From Thermoplasmata archaeon (GTDB taxonomy: Archaea; Thermoplasmatota; Thermoplasmata; GCA-020350865): a DNA stretch of 8,773 bases. Location: assembly GCA_020351895.1 (NCBI GenBank), contig CP070672.1, positions 2,254,593-2,263,365 on the forward strand, given 5' to 3'. The notes beneath the pieces were generated by a model, which made no database searches, was not told where the DNA came from, and saw nothing but the letters and a program-made list of their open reading frames with translations. Positions 1-5,909 of this stretch are shown here, piece after piece. Position 1 is the stretch's first letter; each line of letters opens with the position of its first letter. A program made the translations under genes and the position numbers.

Positions 1-989
1 ACATCTTTCAGATCTATGAAAAGATCGATAACGTCTTGGGTGAGGTGCTAAACCTGATAGATCCTTATACAACCATCCTGGTGATGTCCGATCACGGACA
101 AGGTCCTCTCCATAGGAATTTCTCCCTTAATACCTGGTTGAGGAGAGAGGGGTATCTTAGCATTAATTCCAAGTACCAAAAAAATATGGAGTACCGATTG
201 TCAGAATTACTGAGAAAATTTTCAGATAGTTGGCTCCTCCCATTGGGAATGAATACACGAAACGAATCCATCCAAAAACTTATGAGCAAAATCAGGGGCA
301 TCATTATTGGGCTTTCATCCTCAAATTATTTGAAAACTATTGATTGGTATAAGACAACCGCCTTCTGTGAAGGGTCATTCCCGGCTGTCTATATTAATGT
401 GGAAGGTAAATTTCCCATGGGCAGGGTAAGGCCTGATGAGGCATATGAAAAGTTAAGGGATGAAATTGCCAGTAAATTAGAAGTCCTGAAGGATCCTCAA
501 ACAGGCGAAAGAATTATAGAAAAAATATATAAACCTGAAGAGATATACCACGGCGAGCAAATTCAAAACGCTCCCGATTTGGTTTGTATGTTAAGGAATG
601 GTTATCACGGAGGTGGCGAACTCGAAATGCTCTATTTTGGTCTTCAGAACAATGACCTTTTTGGAAATCATCGATGGTCAGGTCAACACAGGATAAATGG
701 TATTCTTATTGCATCCGGTCCAAATATAATTCCTGGAAAAACCATGACGGGGGCACGTATTATTGACCTCGCCCCAACTATACTTTATTTGTTGGGATTA
801 CCAATACCGAAAAGCATGGATGGCAGAGTATTGGAAGACATGTTTCGGAAAGATTATTTGTCCACTCACGAAATAAGATTTTTTGAAGAAAAATTTCCCG
901 AAAGGCTCGAAGGAAATGGGCGTCCATTTTCAAATGAAGAATCCGAATTGTTAAAAGAGAGACTTCGAGGGTTGGGATATATCGAGTAA
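1..989 (+). CDS. Alkaline-phosphatase-superfamily phosphohydrolase (COG3379-like / type I phosphodiesterase), 5' truncated by window
   Basis: The reading frame is open from the left edge (first full codon at 3) to a TAA at 987-989, so the gene starts upstream; the TTG at 36 is internal. The visible part matches the C-terminal part of the alkaline phosphatase superfamily, in the type I phosphodiesterase / COG3379 predicted phosphohydrolase group. It has VMSDHG (metal-ligand Asp codon at 90, His at 93), then a cap-like insert. A conserved stretch with DPQTGERI and YHGEQIQNAPDLV follows, then GQHRINGILIASGP with a likely metal-binding His at 687-689, and finally IIDLAPTILYLLGLPIP and MDGRVLEDMF. 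The catalytic Thr/Ser nucleophile lies in the missing N-terminal part and cannot be checked. Family members cleave phosphate mono- or diesters using two metal ions. The substrate here is unknown. The gene is 105 bp upstream of a radical SAM gene on the same strand, so it may share the pathway. The family call is secure; the exact role is not. Confidence 0.9.
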   Translation, partial: IFQIYEKIDNVLGEVLNLIDPYTTILVMSDHGQGPLHRNFSLNTWLRREGYLSINSKYQKNMEYRLSELLRKFSDSWLLPLGMNTRNESIQKLMSKIRGIIIGLSSSNYLKTIDWYKTTAFCEGSFPAVYINVEGKFPMGRVRPDEAYEKLRDEIASKLEVLKDPQTGERIIEKIYKPEEIYHGEQIQNAPDLVCMLRNGYHGGGELEMLYFGLQNNDLFGNHRWSGQHRINGILIASGPNIIPGKTMTGARIIDLAPTILYLLGLPIPKSMDGRVLEDMFRKDYLSTHEIRFFEEKFPERLEGNGRPFSNEESELLKERLRGLGYIE

Positions 990-1013
990 GGGTTATTTTA
1001 TCGTTTTTGGTTG

Positions 1014-1043
1014 TTATTACGTATAAAAAAATCTAAACATAAT
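1014..1043 (+). promoter_or_regulatory. Candidate weak promoter in the AT-rich gap 990-1094
   Basis: The 105-bp gap between the phosphohydrolase and the first radical SAM gene is the longest non-coding stretch and is strongly AT-rich. A sigma70-like -10 box, CATAAT (1038-1043, five of six consensus bases), lies 18 bp after TTATTA (1014-1019), which matches only three of six -35 bases. Such matches are common by chance in AT-rich DNA and the host's promoter consensus is unknown. No convincing terminator hairpin was seen in the gap, so read-through from the upstream gene is also possible. Confidence 0.2.
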
Positions 1044-1094
1044 TGTATATAACTGAGTATGTGAGAAAAGTGCCTCTAACAGAGAAGCGACGAA

Positions 1095-2321
1095 ATGGGA
1101 GAAAATATTAAAGACGAAATCGTTTTAGATAATAAGAATGTTAATCTTCAGGAGATAAAAGAAAGGAGACTAATCCTAGAATCAAAACCCACTCACATCT
1201 GGCTTGCGGTCTCTGGGAAATGCAATCTATCCTGTGCTCACTGCCTTGGTATTCCTGGCAGAGGGAGTACACGGAAAAGTGATCTTATAGACTTAGATTG
1301 GAAAATCTTTGAACAGTTGGAACGTGACCTTTTTCCGTATGTAGAAACGTGTGTTTTAGGAGGCAATAATAGGGGAGAGCCGTTCTTCGCCAAGGATTGG
1401 GATAGATATTGTGATCGACTACTAAGATTCCCTATGAAAATCGAGGTAACCACCAATGGCACTCTGTTGAGCAATGAACGGATTGAAAAGCTGGTTTCCC
1501 ATGGGGTGGATCTTCGCATTTCTGTGGATGGGGCTACGGAAGAGACCCTGAGACTGATTAGAGGAGTTAGACTTTCCAAGATAGTGGAATCTATTGCAAA
1601 GATAAATGAGACTAGGGAAACGGATGCGCATAGGAAGACCAAAATATCTTTAAACTTCGCTATTTGTTATTCGAACGTTCGTGAACTGCCTGAATTGATT
1701 GAAATGGGCTCTGGGATGGGCGTAGATGAAATATGTGTGATGCATCTTATGCCACAGATTGAATCCCAGAGATATCAATCCTTATTCTATCATATGGATA
1801 CATATAATCATATAGCTGAAAAGGCAAGACTTATTGCGGAAGAGAAGGGAATAAGACTCGATATGGCCCCTCCTTTTGATTGTGGGCAAATTATTCCTAC
1901 AAACCCAGTCGAAAGGGTAAAAGGTGAGAAGGTGGCCAAGAATGATTACTGTCTTTTACCTTGGAACTCTGTTTCTATTACTAACAAGGGAACTGTGGAG
2001 CCCTGTTGCGTTGGTGCAATGAGAGAAATGGGTGATTTGAATAAGAAATCCTTCGATGAGATTTGGAATGGTAGAAGATACCGGAAGCTAAGAAAGGAAA
2101 TGGTTAACCAAAAACAAACTCGTGGATGTAAAAACTGTCCCTTTCGCTTTTTCGAGCGAGATACTGAGAATATAGGTGCTGCCATTCTATCTGACATCGG
2201 CCCAGCGACCTCCTATCCTGTGGGGATACTATTAAGAAAATGGGGAAAAGATTTTATTCTAAAATCTCCTTATGGATCAAGAGTGATACATTATTTAATT
2301 GATTACTATAGAAAATTGTAA
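1095..2321 (+). CDS. Radical SAM protein with SPASM-type C-terminal domain
   Basis: This 408-residue protein carries the radical SAM motif CNLSCAHC (Cys43, Cys47, Cys50), which binds the [4Fe-4S] cluster that cleaves S-adenosylmethionine. A GEP motif follows at 94-96, then TTNGTLL near 119-125 and RISVDGATEE near 141-150, all typical of the radical SAM barrel. The C-terminal part is SPASM/Twitch-like. It has Cys286 in YCLLPW, GTVEPCC (Cys304/305), a GDLNKKSFDEIWNG segment and CKNC (Cys345/348), enough ligands for one auxiliary Fe-S cluster. SPASM enzymes modify peptides, proteins or small molecules; no precursor peptide is visible nearby. The last 40 or so residues are partly hydrophobic and basic. 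The ATG at 1095 is preceded by a modest purine-rich site (AGAGAAG, 1081-1087). The next gene, also radical SAM/SPASM, starts 36 bp downstream. The family is secure; the substrate is unknown. Confidence 0.92.
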   Translation: MGENIKDEIVLDNKNVNLQEIKERRLILESKPTHIWLAVSGKCNLSCAHCLGIPGRGSTRKSDLIDLDWKIFEQLERDLFPYVETCVLGGNNRGEPFFAKDWDRYCDRLLRFPMKIEVTTNGTLLSNERIEKLVSHGVDLRISVDGATEETLRLIRGVRLSKIVESIAKINETRETDAHRKTKISLNFAICYSNVRELPELIEMGSGMGVDEICVMHLMPQIESQRYQSLFYHMDTYNHIAEKARLIAEEKGIRLDMAPPFDCGQIIPTNPVERVKGEKVAKNDYCLLPWNSVSITNKGTVEPCCVGAMREMGDLNKKSFDEIWNGRRYRKLRKEMVNQKQTRGCKNCPFRFFERDTENIGAAILSDIGPATSYPVGILLRKWGKDFILKSPYGSRVIHYLIDYYRKL

Positions 2322-2357
2322 GACCCTCAGATTTCAAGATGTAAATGGTAAGTAAAC

Positions 2358-3389
2358 ATGCGAGAAAACAGAAGGCTACAGAGGAAGGCAATTTTGCCAA
2401 CAAGACTTGTATTAAAGCGCTCTCTAAGACGCCTGAACTCATATATACGACATACAACATGTATGAAGCTCTATAATTTCTGTTTAGTTCATTTACAGGT
2501 ACTTTTGAGGAGAGAAGTTGTTAAAGGATTTCCCATCAGTGTTCAAATAGAACCAACAAACGTTTGCCAACTTCAGTGTCCTACCTGTCCTACAGGTTTG
2601 GGGATTAACCCAGACCCAAGAGGGAAGATGCGTCAGGATGATTTCAAGAAGATAATAGATGAGTTGAAAGACTATCTCTACGAGATTTTACTGTTTGGTT
2701 TTGGAGAGCCATTACTTCACAAGGATATCTACGAGATGATAAAATACGCCACAGAAAACAATATAAGGACTGCCCTTAGTTCGAATCTTTGTAATCTTCA
2801 AAAGGGGGACATAGATAGAATAATAGATTCAGGTTTAGAACTATTAGTAGTGAGTTTGGATGGGATTACGCAAGAGACATATAAGAGATATAGGGTCAAA
2901 GGCGATGTACAACAGGTGAAGCGAAATGTTGAGACTTTAATCCAGAGGAAAAAAGAATTAGGGAGATCGAACCCTGTAATCCAGATACAATTTATCGTAA
3001 TGGATCACAACAGACATGAGATAACAAAGGCAATAGAATACAGTCGACGGATAAATGTAGAGGAGTTTATCCTTAAAGATGTCGGACCAAGATACATTCC
3101 GAGGGTCTTTAAAAATGAAAACACATTAGAGAGAACAAGGCACCTGCGAAAGGAACTGAACATGTGCCATAAGTTATGGACTGAAAGCTATATAGGGTGG
3201 AATGGTAGCATACGTCCGTGCTGTCTCACATTTGATGGTACCATGGGCAACGTCCTTTCCGAAAGATTTGACCATATTTGGAATAACAATAAGTATATTC
3301 TGTCTCGACGCATATTTAGACATCGGATAGATTTGGTGCCCGACCTTCGTGTTCCTTGTCTCAGCTGTCATCTATTATCAGACCGTTGA
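2358..3389 (+). CDS. Radical SAM protein with SPASM-type C-terminal domain (second copy; start uncertain)
   Basis: This 343-residue protein has the radical SAM motif CQLQCPTC (Cys70, Cys74, Cys77) preceded by QIEPTNV. GFGEPLLHKD follows at 114-123, then VVSLDGITQETYKRYR near 164-179. Its SPASM-like end contains Cys270, GSIRPCC (Cys288/289), GNVLSERFDHIWNN and CLSC (Cys334/337). It shares the general architecture of the preceding gene but is only distantly similar, so it is not a recent duplicate. The start is uncertain. The ATG at 2358 gives a very basic 35-residue leader, rich in Arg and Lys. The ATG at 2463 (Met36, MKLYNF) would give an N-terminus closer to what I recall for this family, about 35 residues before the Cys motif. 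Neither has a strong ribosome binding site; only GGTAAG precedes 2358. It probably works in the same pathway as its neighbour. The substrate is unknown. Confidence 0.9.
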   Translation: MRENRRLQRKAILPTRLVLKRSLRRLNSYIRHTTCMKLYNFCLVHLQVLLRREVVKGFPISVQIEPTNVCQLQCPTCPTGLGINPDPRGKMRQDDFKKIIDELKDYLYEILLFGFGEPLLHKDIYEMIKYATENNIRTALSSNLCNLQKGDIDRIIDSGLELLVVSLDGITQETYKRYRVKGDVQQVKRNVETLIQRKKELGRSNPVIQIQFIVMDHNRHEITKAIEYSRRINVEEFILKDVGPRYIPRVFKNENTLERTRHLRKELNMCHKLWTESYIGWNGSIRPCCLTFDGTMGNVLSERFDHIWNNNKYILSRRIFRHRIDLVPDLRVPCLSCHLLSDR

Positions 3390-3390
3390 A

Positions 3391-3423
3391 ATTCCTTAGG
3401 GATCCAAAAACGAGAAAAGGAAT
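3391..3423 (+). repeat. Short inverted repeat (7-bp arms, 19-nt loop)
   Basis: ATTCCTT (3391-3397) is perfectly complementary in inverted orientation to AAGGAAT (3417-3423). It starts two bases after the stop of the second SPASM gene. The right arm covers the AAGGA ribosome-binding-like site of the candidate leader ORF at 3428. The stem is short and AT-rich with a long loop and no following T-run, so it does not look like an intrinsic terminator and could be a chance match. Confidence 0.3.
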
Positions 3424-3427
3424 GTGA

Positions 3428-3469
3428 ATGACTCTTCAATGTCGTTTGGGGTTAGGATGGTTTAAATGA
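3428..3469 (+). CDS. Candidate 13-codon leader ORF overlapping the next start (ATGA)
   Basis: An ATG at 3428 opens a 13-residue frame, MTLQCRLGLGWFK. Its TGA stop (3467-3469) overlaps the ATG of the B12 radical SAM gene at 3466 in an ATGA arrangement. A good Shine-Dalgarno-like AAAGGA (3416-3421) lies six bases upstream. This layout is that of a translationally coupled leader peptide. The peptide has no recognisable function and no run of one amino acid that would suggest classical attenuation. At this length chance is a real possibility. The downstream gene also has its own AGGA site (3454-3457). Confidence 0.3.
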   Translation: MTLQCRLGLGWFK

Positions 3470-4917
3470 AAGTCCTCTTGATGGTACCTTTGACTTCTCT
3501 TATGAAAAACCATCCAGATATCCCCGACCTAGGACTTGGATATCTTGCTACAGGCGTCAGGAAGGAAGGATTTGAGGTCGATATCTTAGGCTGGAATCAT
3601 CATCTGAGAATTGAACGTTTCCGAGAATATTTACGCATAACGCAACCTAGTGTCGTTGGCATCAAGGTTTTCACCTATAATATCAATGCGGCCGTCGAAA
3701 CTGTATCAATCATAAAATCTGTGAACTCATGCATCGTTACGGTGATCGGCGGGCCCCACCCTTCTGCCAATAATCCCACTGAAACCATGGATGACTTTAA
3801 CGAGGTTGACTTTGCATTCCGCGGCGATGCCGAGATCGGCTTTCCCTCCCTGGTGAAAGAGCTTAGTAAGAAAGGCTCCGACCATCAGGACAATGCTCTC
3901 GATCAAGCGGCATTGCGAGAGATCCCGGGACTCATCTGGAGGAAAAATGGCACTGTTCATGCTAATCCCCCGCATTTTCCGGATGATCTCGACACTCTTG
4001 GACTTCCCAGTTGGGATCTGATCGATCCAAAAGATTATCATCCTTATAGAATCGATGAGTCTGATACGCAGGGCCACGTTGCCCCAATCATGACCACAAG
4101 AGGATGTCCCCTCAGTTGTACGTATTGCTCCGTCAACCTTGTCAATGGGAGGGTAATTCGAAGGCGAAGTGTGGGCTCCGTTATCGAGGAAATGAGCCTT
4201 CTTCACAATAGGTACAATGTGCGTCAGATTTTCATTATGGATACTAACTTTCTCTCAGACAAGGAATATGTGAAAGAACTCTGCAATGCGATTATTGAAA
4301 AAGGGCTTCACATCAAATGGGATTGTATATGTGAGACCTTAAAACGGAGCTTTTACGATGATGAAATCCTCAGCCTCATGTATCGAGCAGGGTGCCGGAA
4401 GATCATCATGGGTATCGAATCGGGATCAAACAAGATATTAAGAGTGATAAAGAAAGAGTGGAATAAGGAACAATTTAGTGATCTCGTTGGTCTCATCAAA
4501 TCACATGCCATACAGGTCCACGGCTATTTCATGTATGGCTTTCCCTACGAAACTGCAAAAGATATGAAGGATACTCGGGATTTTGCCTTTACTGTCGATT
4601 TTGACAGAAGATTCTTTAACGTCTGTTATCCTTTGCCGGGGACAGAGATTTACGAATTTCTCAAGAGAAAGTACCGGGTTGAAAAGCTTGACTGGAGGAA
4701 GTTTACTGTGGAACGATCCCCTTACCCTATCGGTGACGTCTCTTCACGAGAAATCATTAAGTTTCTGCGTCGAACGGAACTACGTAATTTATTGCATTCA
4801 TCTACGATTTATAAAGATTTTCATAAAAAAGAATTCTTATCCAATTTCGCAAAAATCGTGCTGAAATTGGTTCTGATTTATTTATTTCAATATTCAAGGC
4901 AAATTAGGCAATGCTAA
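3466..4917 (+). CDS. B12-binding-domain radical SAM protein (COG1032 / BchE-like architecture)
   Basis: The 483-residue product begins with a Rossmann-like cobalamin-binding-type domain (about residues 1-135), with MKVLLMVP, PDLGLGYLATGVRKEG and IGGPHPS (95-100). It has no DxHxxG motif, as is usual for this enzyme class. A linker with PGLIWRKNG and LGLPSWDLID leads to the radical SAM domain. There, TTRGCPLSCTYC supplies Cys214, Cys218 and Cys221, followed by RRRSVGSVIEEM, FIMDTNF, MGIESGS (315-321) and YPLPGTEIYE. The last 30 or so residues include a hydrophobic stretch (about 463-476, VLKLVLIYLF) that may touch the membrane. Such enzymes methylate unactivated carbons or perform cyclisations and other radical steps. 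The BchE-style name often given to them is not evidence of chlorophyll synthesis. The start is supported by AGGA at 3454-3457. The gene overlaps the acyltransferase by 7 bp, which argues for coordinated synthesis. The substrate is unknown. Confidence 0.92.
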   Translation: MKVLLMVPLTSLMKNHPDIPDLGLGYLATGVRKEGFEVDILGWNHHLRIERFREYLRITQPSVVGIKVFTYNINAAVETVSIIKSVNSCIVTVIGGPHPSANNPTETMDDFNEVDFAFRGDAEIGFPSLVKELSKKGSDHQDNALDQAALREIPGLIWRKNGTVHANPPHFPDDLDTLGLPSWDLIDPKDYHPYRIDESDTQGHVAPIMTTRGCPLSCTYCSVNLVNGRVIRRRSVGSVIEEMSLLHNRYNVRQIFIMDTNFLSDKEYVKELCNAIIEKGLHIKWDCICETLKRSFYDDEILSLMYRAGCRKIIMGIESGSNKILRVIKKEWNKEQFSDLVGLIKSHAIQVHGYFMYGFPYETAKDMKDTRDFAFTVDFDRRFFNVCYPLPGTEIYEFLKRKYRVEKLDWRKFTVERSPYPIGDVSSREIIKFLRRTELRNLLHSSTIYKDFHKKEFLSNFAKIVLKLVLIYLFQYSRQIRQC

Positions 4918-5876
4918 AAGAGCTTTTGGAAGATACTGCACGATGGTTTTTCTTGTATCCCTGCAGAATGATGATTTACCGCCTGCCTCTTCGCGTCAAC
5001 TATGTCTTGGGACATCTGATGGGATTTGCCTTGTACCATCTTATGCGAGAAAAGCGGAAGATCATGCAGCAAGAGTTGCTCACTATCTTTAATGAAAAGA
5101 TTTCAAGGAAAGATGTCGATCGGATTGTGAAAAAAACTTTTTCATTGATATCTAAGGAAAACATAGAAATTCTGCTCTTCCCAAGACTGACCCCGGAAGA
5201 AGTGAAGAGATCCAGCGTAGTTGAAGGGTTGAACCATCTCAACAAGGCGTTGCGGGAAAACAGAGGGGTCATCCTTCTCATCGCCCATCTCGGGAACTAT
5301 AGATTTGTTCTCCCGGCGCTGGGTTATCGCGGATACCCTATGAACCAAATCGGTGCCCCTCCCACGGTTTGGAAAGAGCTTGAAAAGAACGTGAGTAGAA
5401 TGAAAGCGAGAGCTCTCGAGTTTGAATTAGAGTGTGAGCGGAGCCTGCCCGCAGAGTTCATCTACTATGACACATTTATGCGGCCCGCTTTCGGACGTCT
5501 CGCCCGCAATGAGGTACTGGTTATTGCCGGTGATAGTGTGGGAGCGGGAAAACGGATCGCGGTCGATTTCCTCAATCGCATTGCTCAGATTTCAATCAGC
5601 CCGTTCAACCTCGCTCGGAAAACAGGCGCTCCTCTGCTCCCCGTTTTCGTTATCCGAAATGAGGATAATACCCATACGGTGAAAATCGAGGAAAGAATCT
5701 CCTTGCCAATCATCAAGGAAAAGGAAAAAGATGAAGAGGACAACGTGAAAAGGTTTGTGCAACTCTTAGAGGACTATGTAAAAAAATACCCCGACCATTA
5801 CCTCAAACATTTGTGGTGGGTGCAAAGAAGAAGACACGTCGATCCAGTTCCGTTTATGAGCCCCCGCAAAGCATAA
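4911..5876 (+). CDS. LpxL/HtrB-like acyltransferase (lysophospholipid acyltransferase family), divergent active-site motif
   Basis: This 321-residue protein has the length and layout of the lipid A late acyltransferase (LpxL/HtrB) family, which transfers acyl chains to lipid acceptors at the inner face of the cytoplasmic membrane. The N-terminal 45 residues are partly hydrophobic (WFFLYPCRMMIY, YVLGHLMGFALYHLM). EGLNHLNKALRENRGVILL then leads to the active-site block AHLGNYRF with His126. Further family blocks are AGDSVGAGKR (Asp208), VDFLNRIA, SPFNLARKTGAPLLPVFVIR and the C-terminal YPDHYLKHLWWVQRRR. In canonical members the catalytic HxxxxD/E motif ends in Asp or Glu; here the residue is Arg131, with no acid at that position. 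The enzyme may therefore use a different acceptor, belong to a divergent subfamily, or lack the usual mechanism. Its ATG overlaps the stop of the preceding gene (ATGCTAA). AGG at 4906-4908 is very close to the start, so coupling is likely. The family is secure; activity and acceptor are uncertain. Confidence 0.88.
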   Translation: MLKELLEDTARWFFLYPCRMMIYRLPLRVNYVLGHLMGFALYHLMREKRKIMQQELLTIFNEKISRKDVDRIVKKTFSLISKENIEILLFPRLTPEEVKRSSVVEGLNHLNKALRENRGVILLIAHLGNYRFVLPALGYRGYPMNQIGAPPTVWKELEKNVSRMKARALEFELECERSLPAEFIYYDTFMRPAFGRLARNEVLVIAGDSVGAGKRIAVDFLNRIAQISISPFNLARKTGAPLLPVFVIRNEDNTHTVKIEERISLPIIKEKEKDEEDNVKRFVQLLEDYVKKYPDHYLKHLWWVQRRRHVDPVPFMSPRKA

Positions 5877-5897
5877 CTCTAATACTAAGAAGTGCAC

Positions 5898-5901
5898 AGG
5901 G
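5898..5901 (+). promoter_or_regulatory. Ribosome binding site deciding the start at 5910
   Basis: AGGG lies eight bases before the ATG at 5910. The in-frame upstream GTG at 5892 has only a purine run (AAGAAG) directly abutting it. The site, together with the matching MKITLIS start of the next paralog, favours 5910. Confidence 0.55.
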
Positions 5902-5909
5902 CCGGTACA

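Noticed and set aside
990..1094. Intrinsic terminator after the phosphohydrolase gene
   Set aside because: There are T-rich and A-rich runs, but no GC-rich hairpin precedes a T-run.
1061..1111. GTG-initiated 16-codon frame before the first SPASM gene, considered as a peptide precursor
   Set aside because: No ribosome binding site, a very basic composition with no core-peptide-like features, and it overlaps the next gene in another frame; likely chance.
3727..4206. Long minus-strand open frame (159 codons) opposite the B12 radical SAM gene
   Set aside because: It is fully antisense to a well-supported gene, shows no recognisable domain, and reads as a shadow of the conserved + strand frame. 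The same holds for the minus-strand frame at 1238-1642.
3466..4917. BchE-type anaerobic Mg-protoporphyrin cyclase
   Set aside because: The domain layout is shared by a very large family, and nothing nearby belongs to tetrapyrrole or chlorophyll synthesis.
5892..5909. GTG at 5892 as the start of the first tandem B12 radical SAM gene
   Set aside because: The ATG at 5910 has AGGG at good spacing, and its MKITLIS start matches the paralog exactly. The GTG has no properly spaced site.
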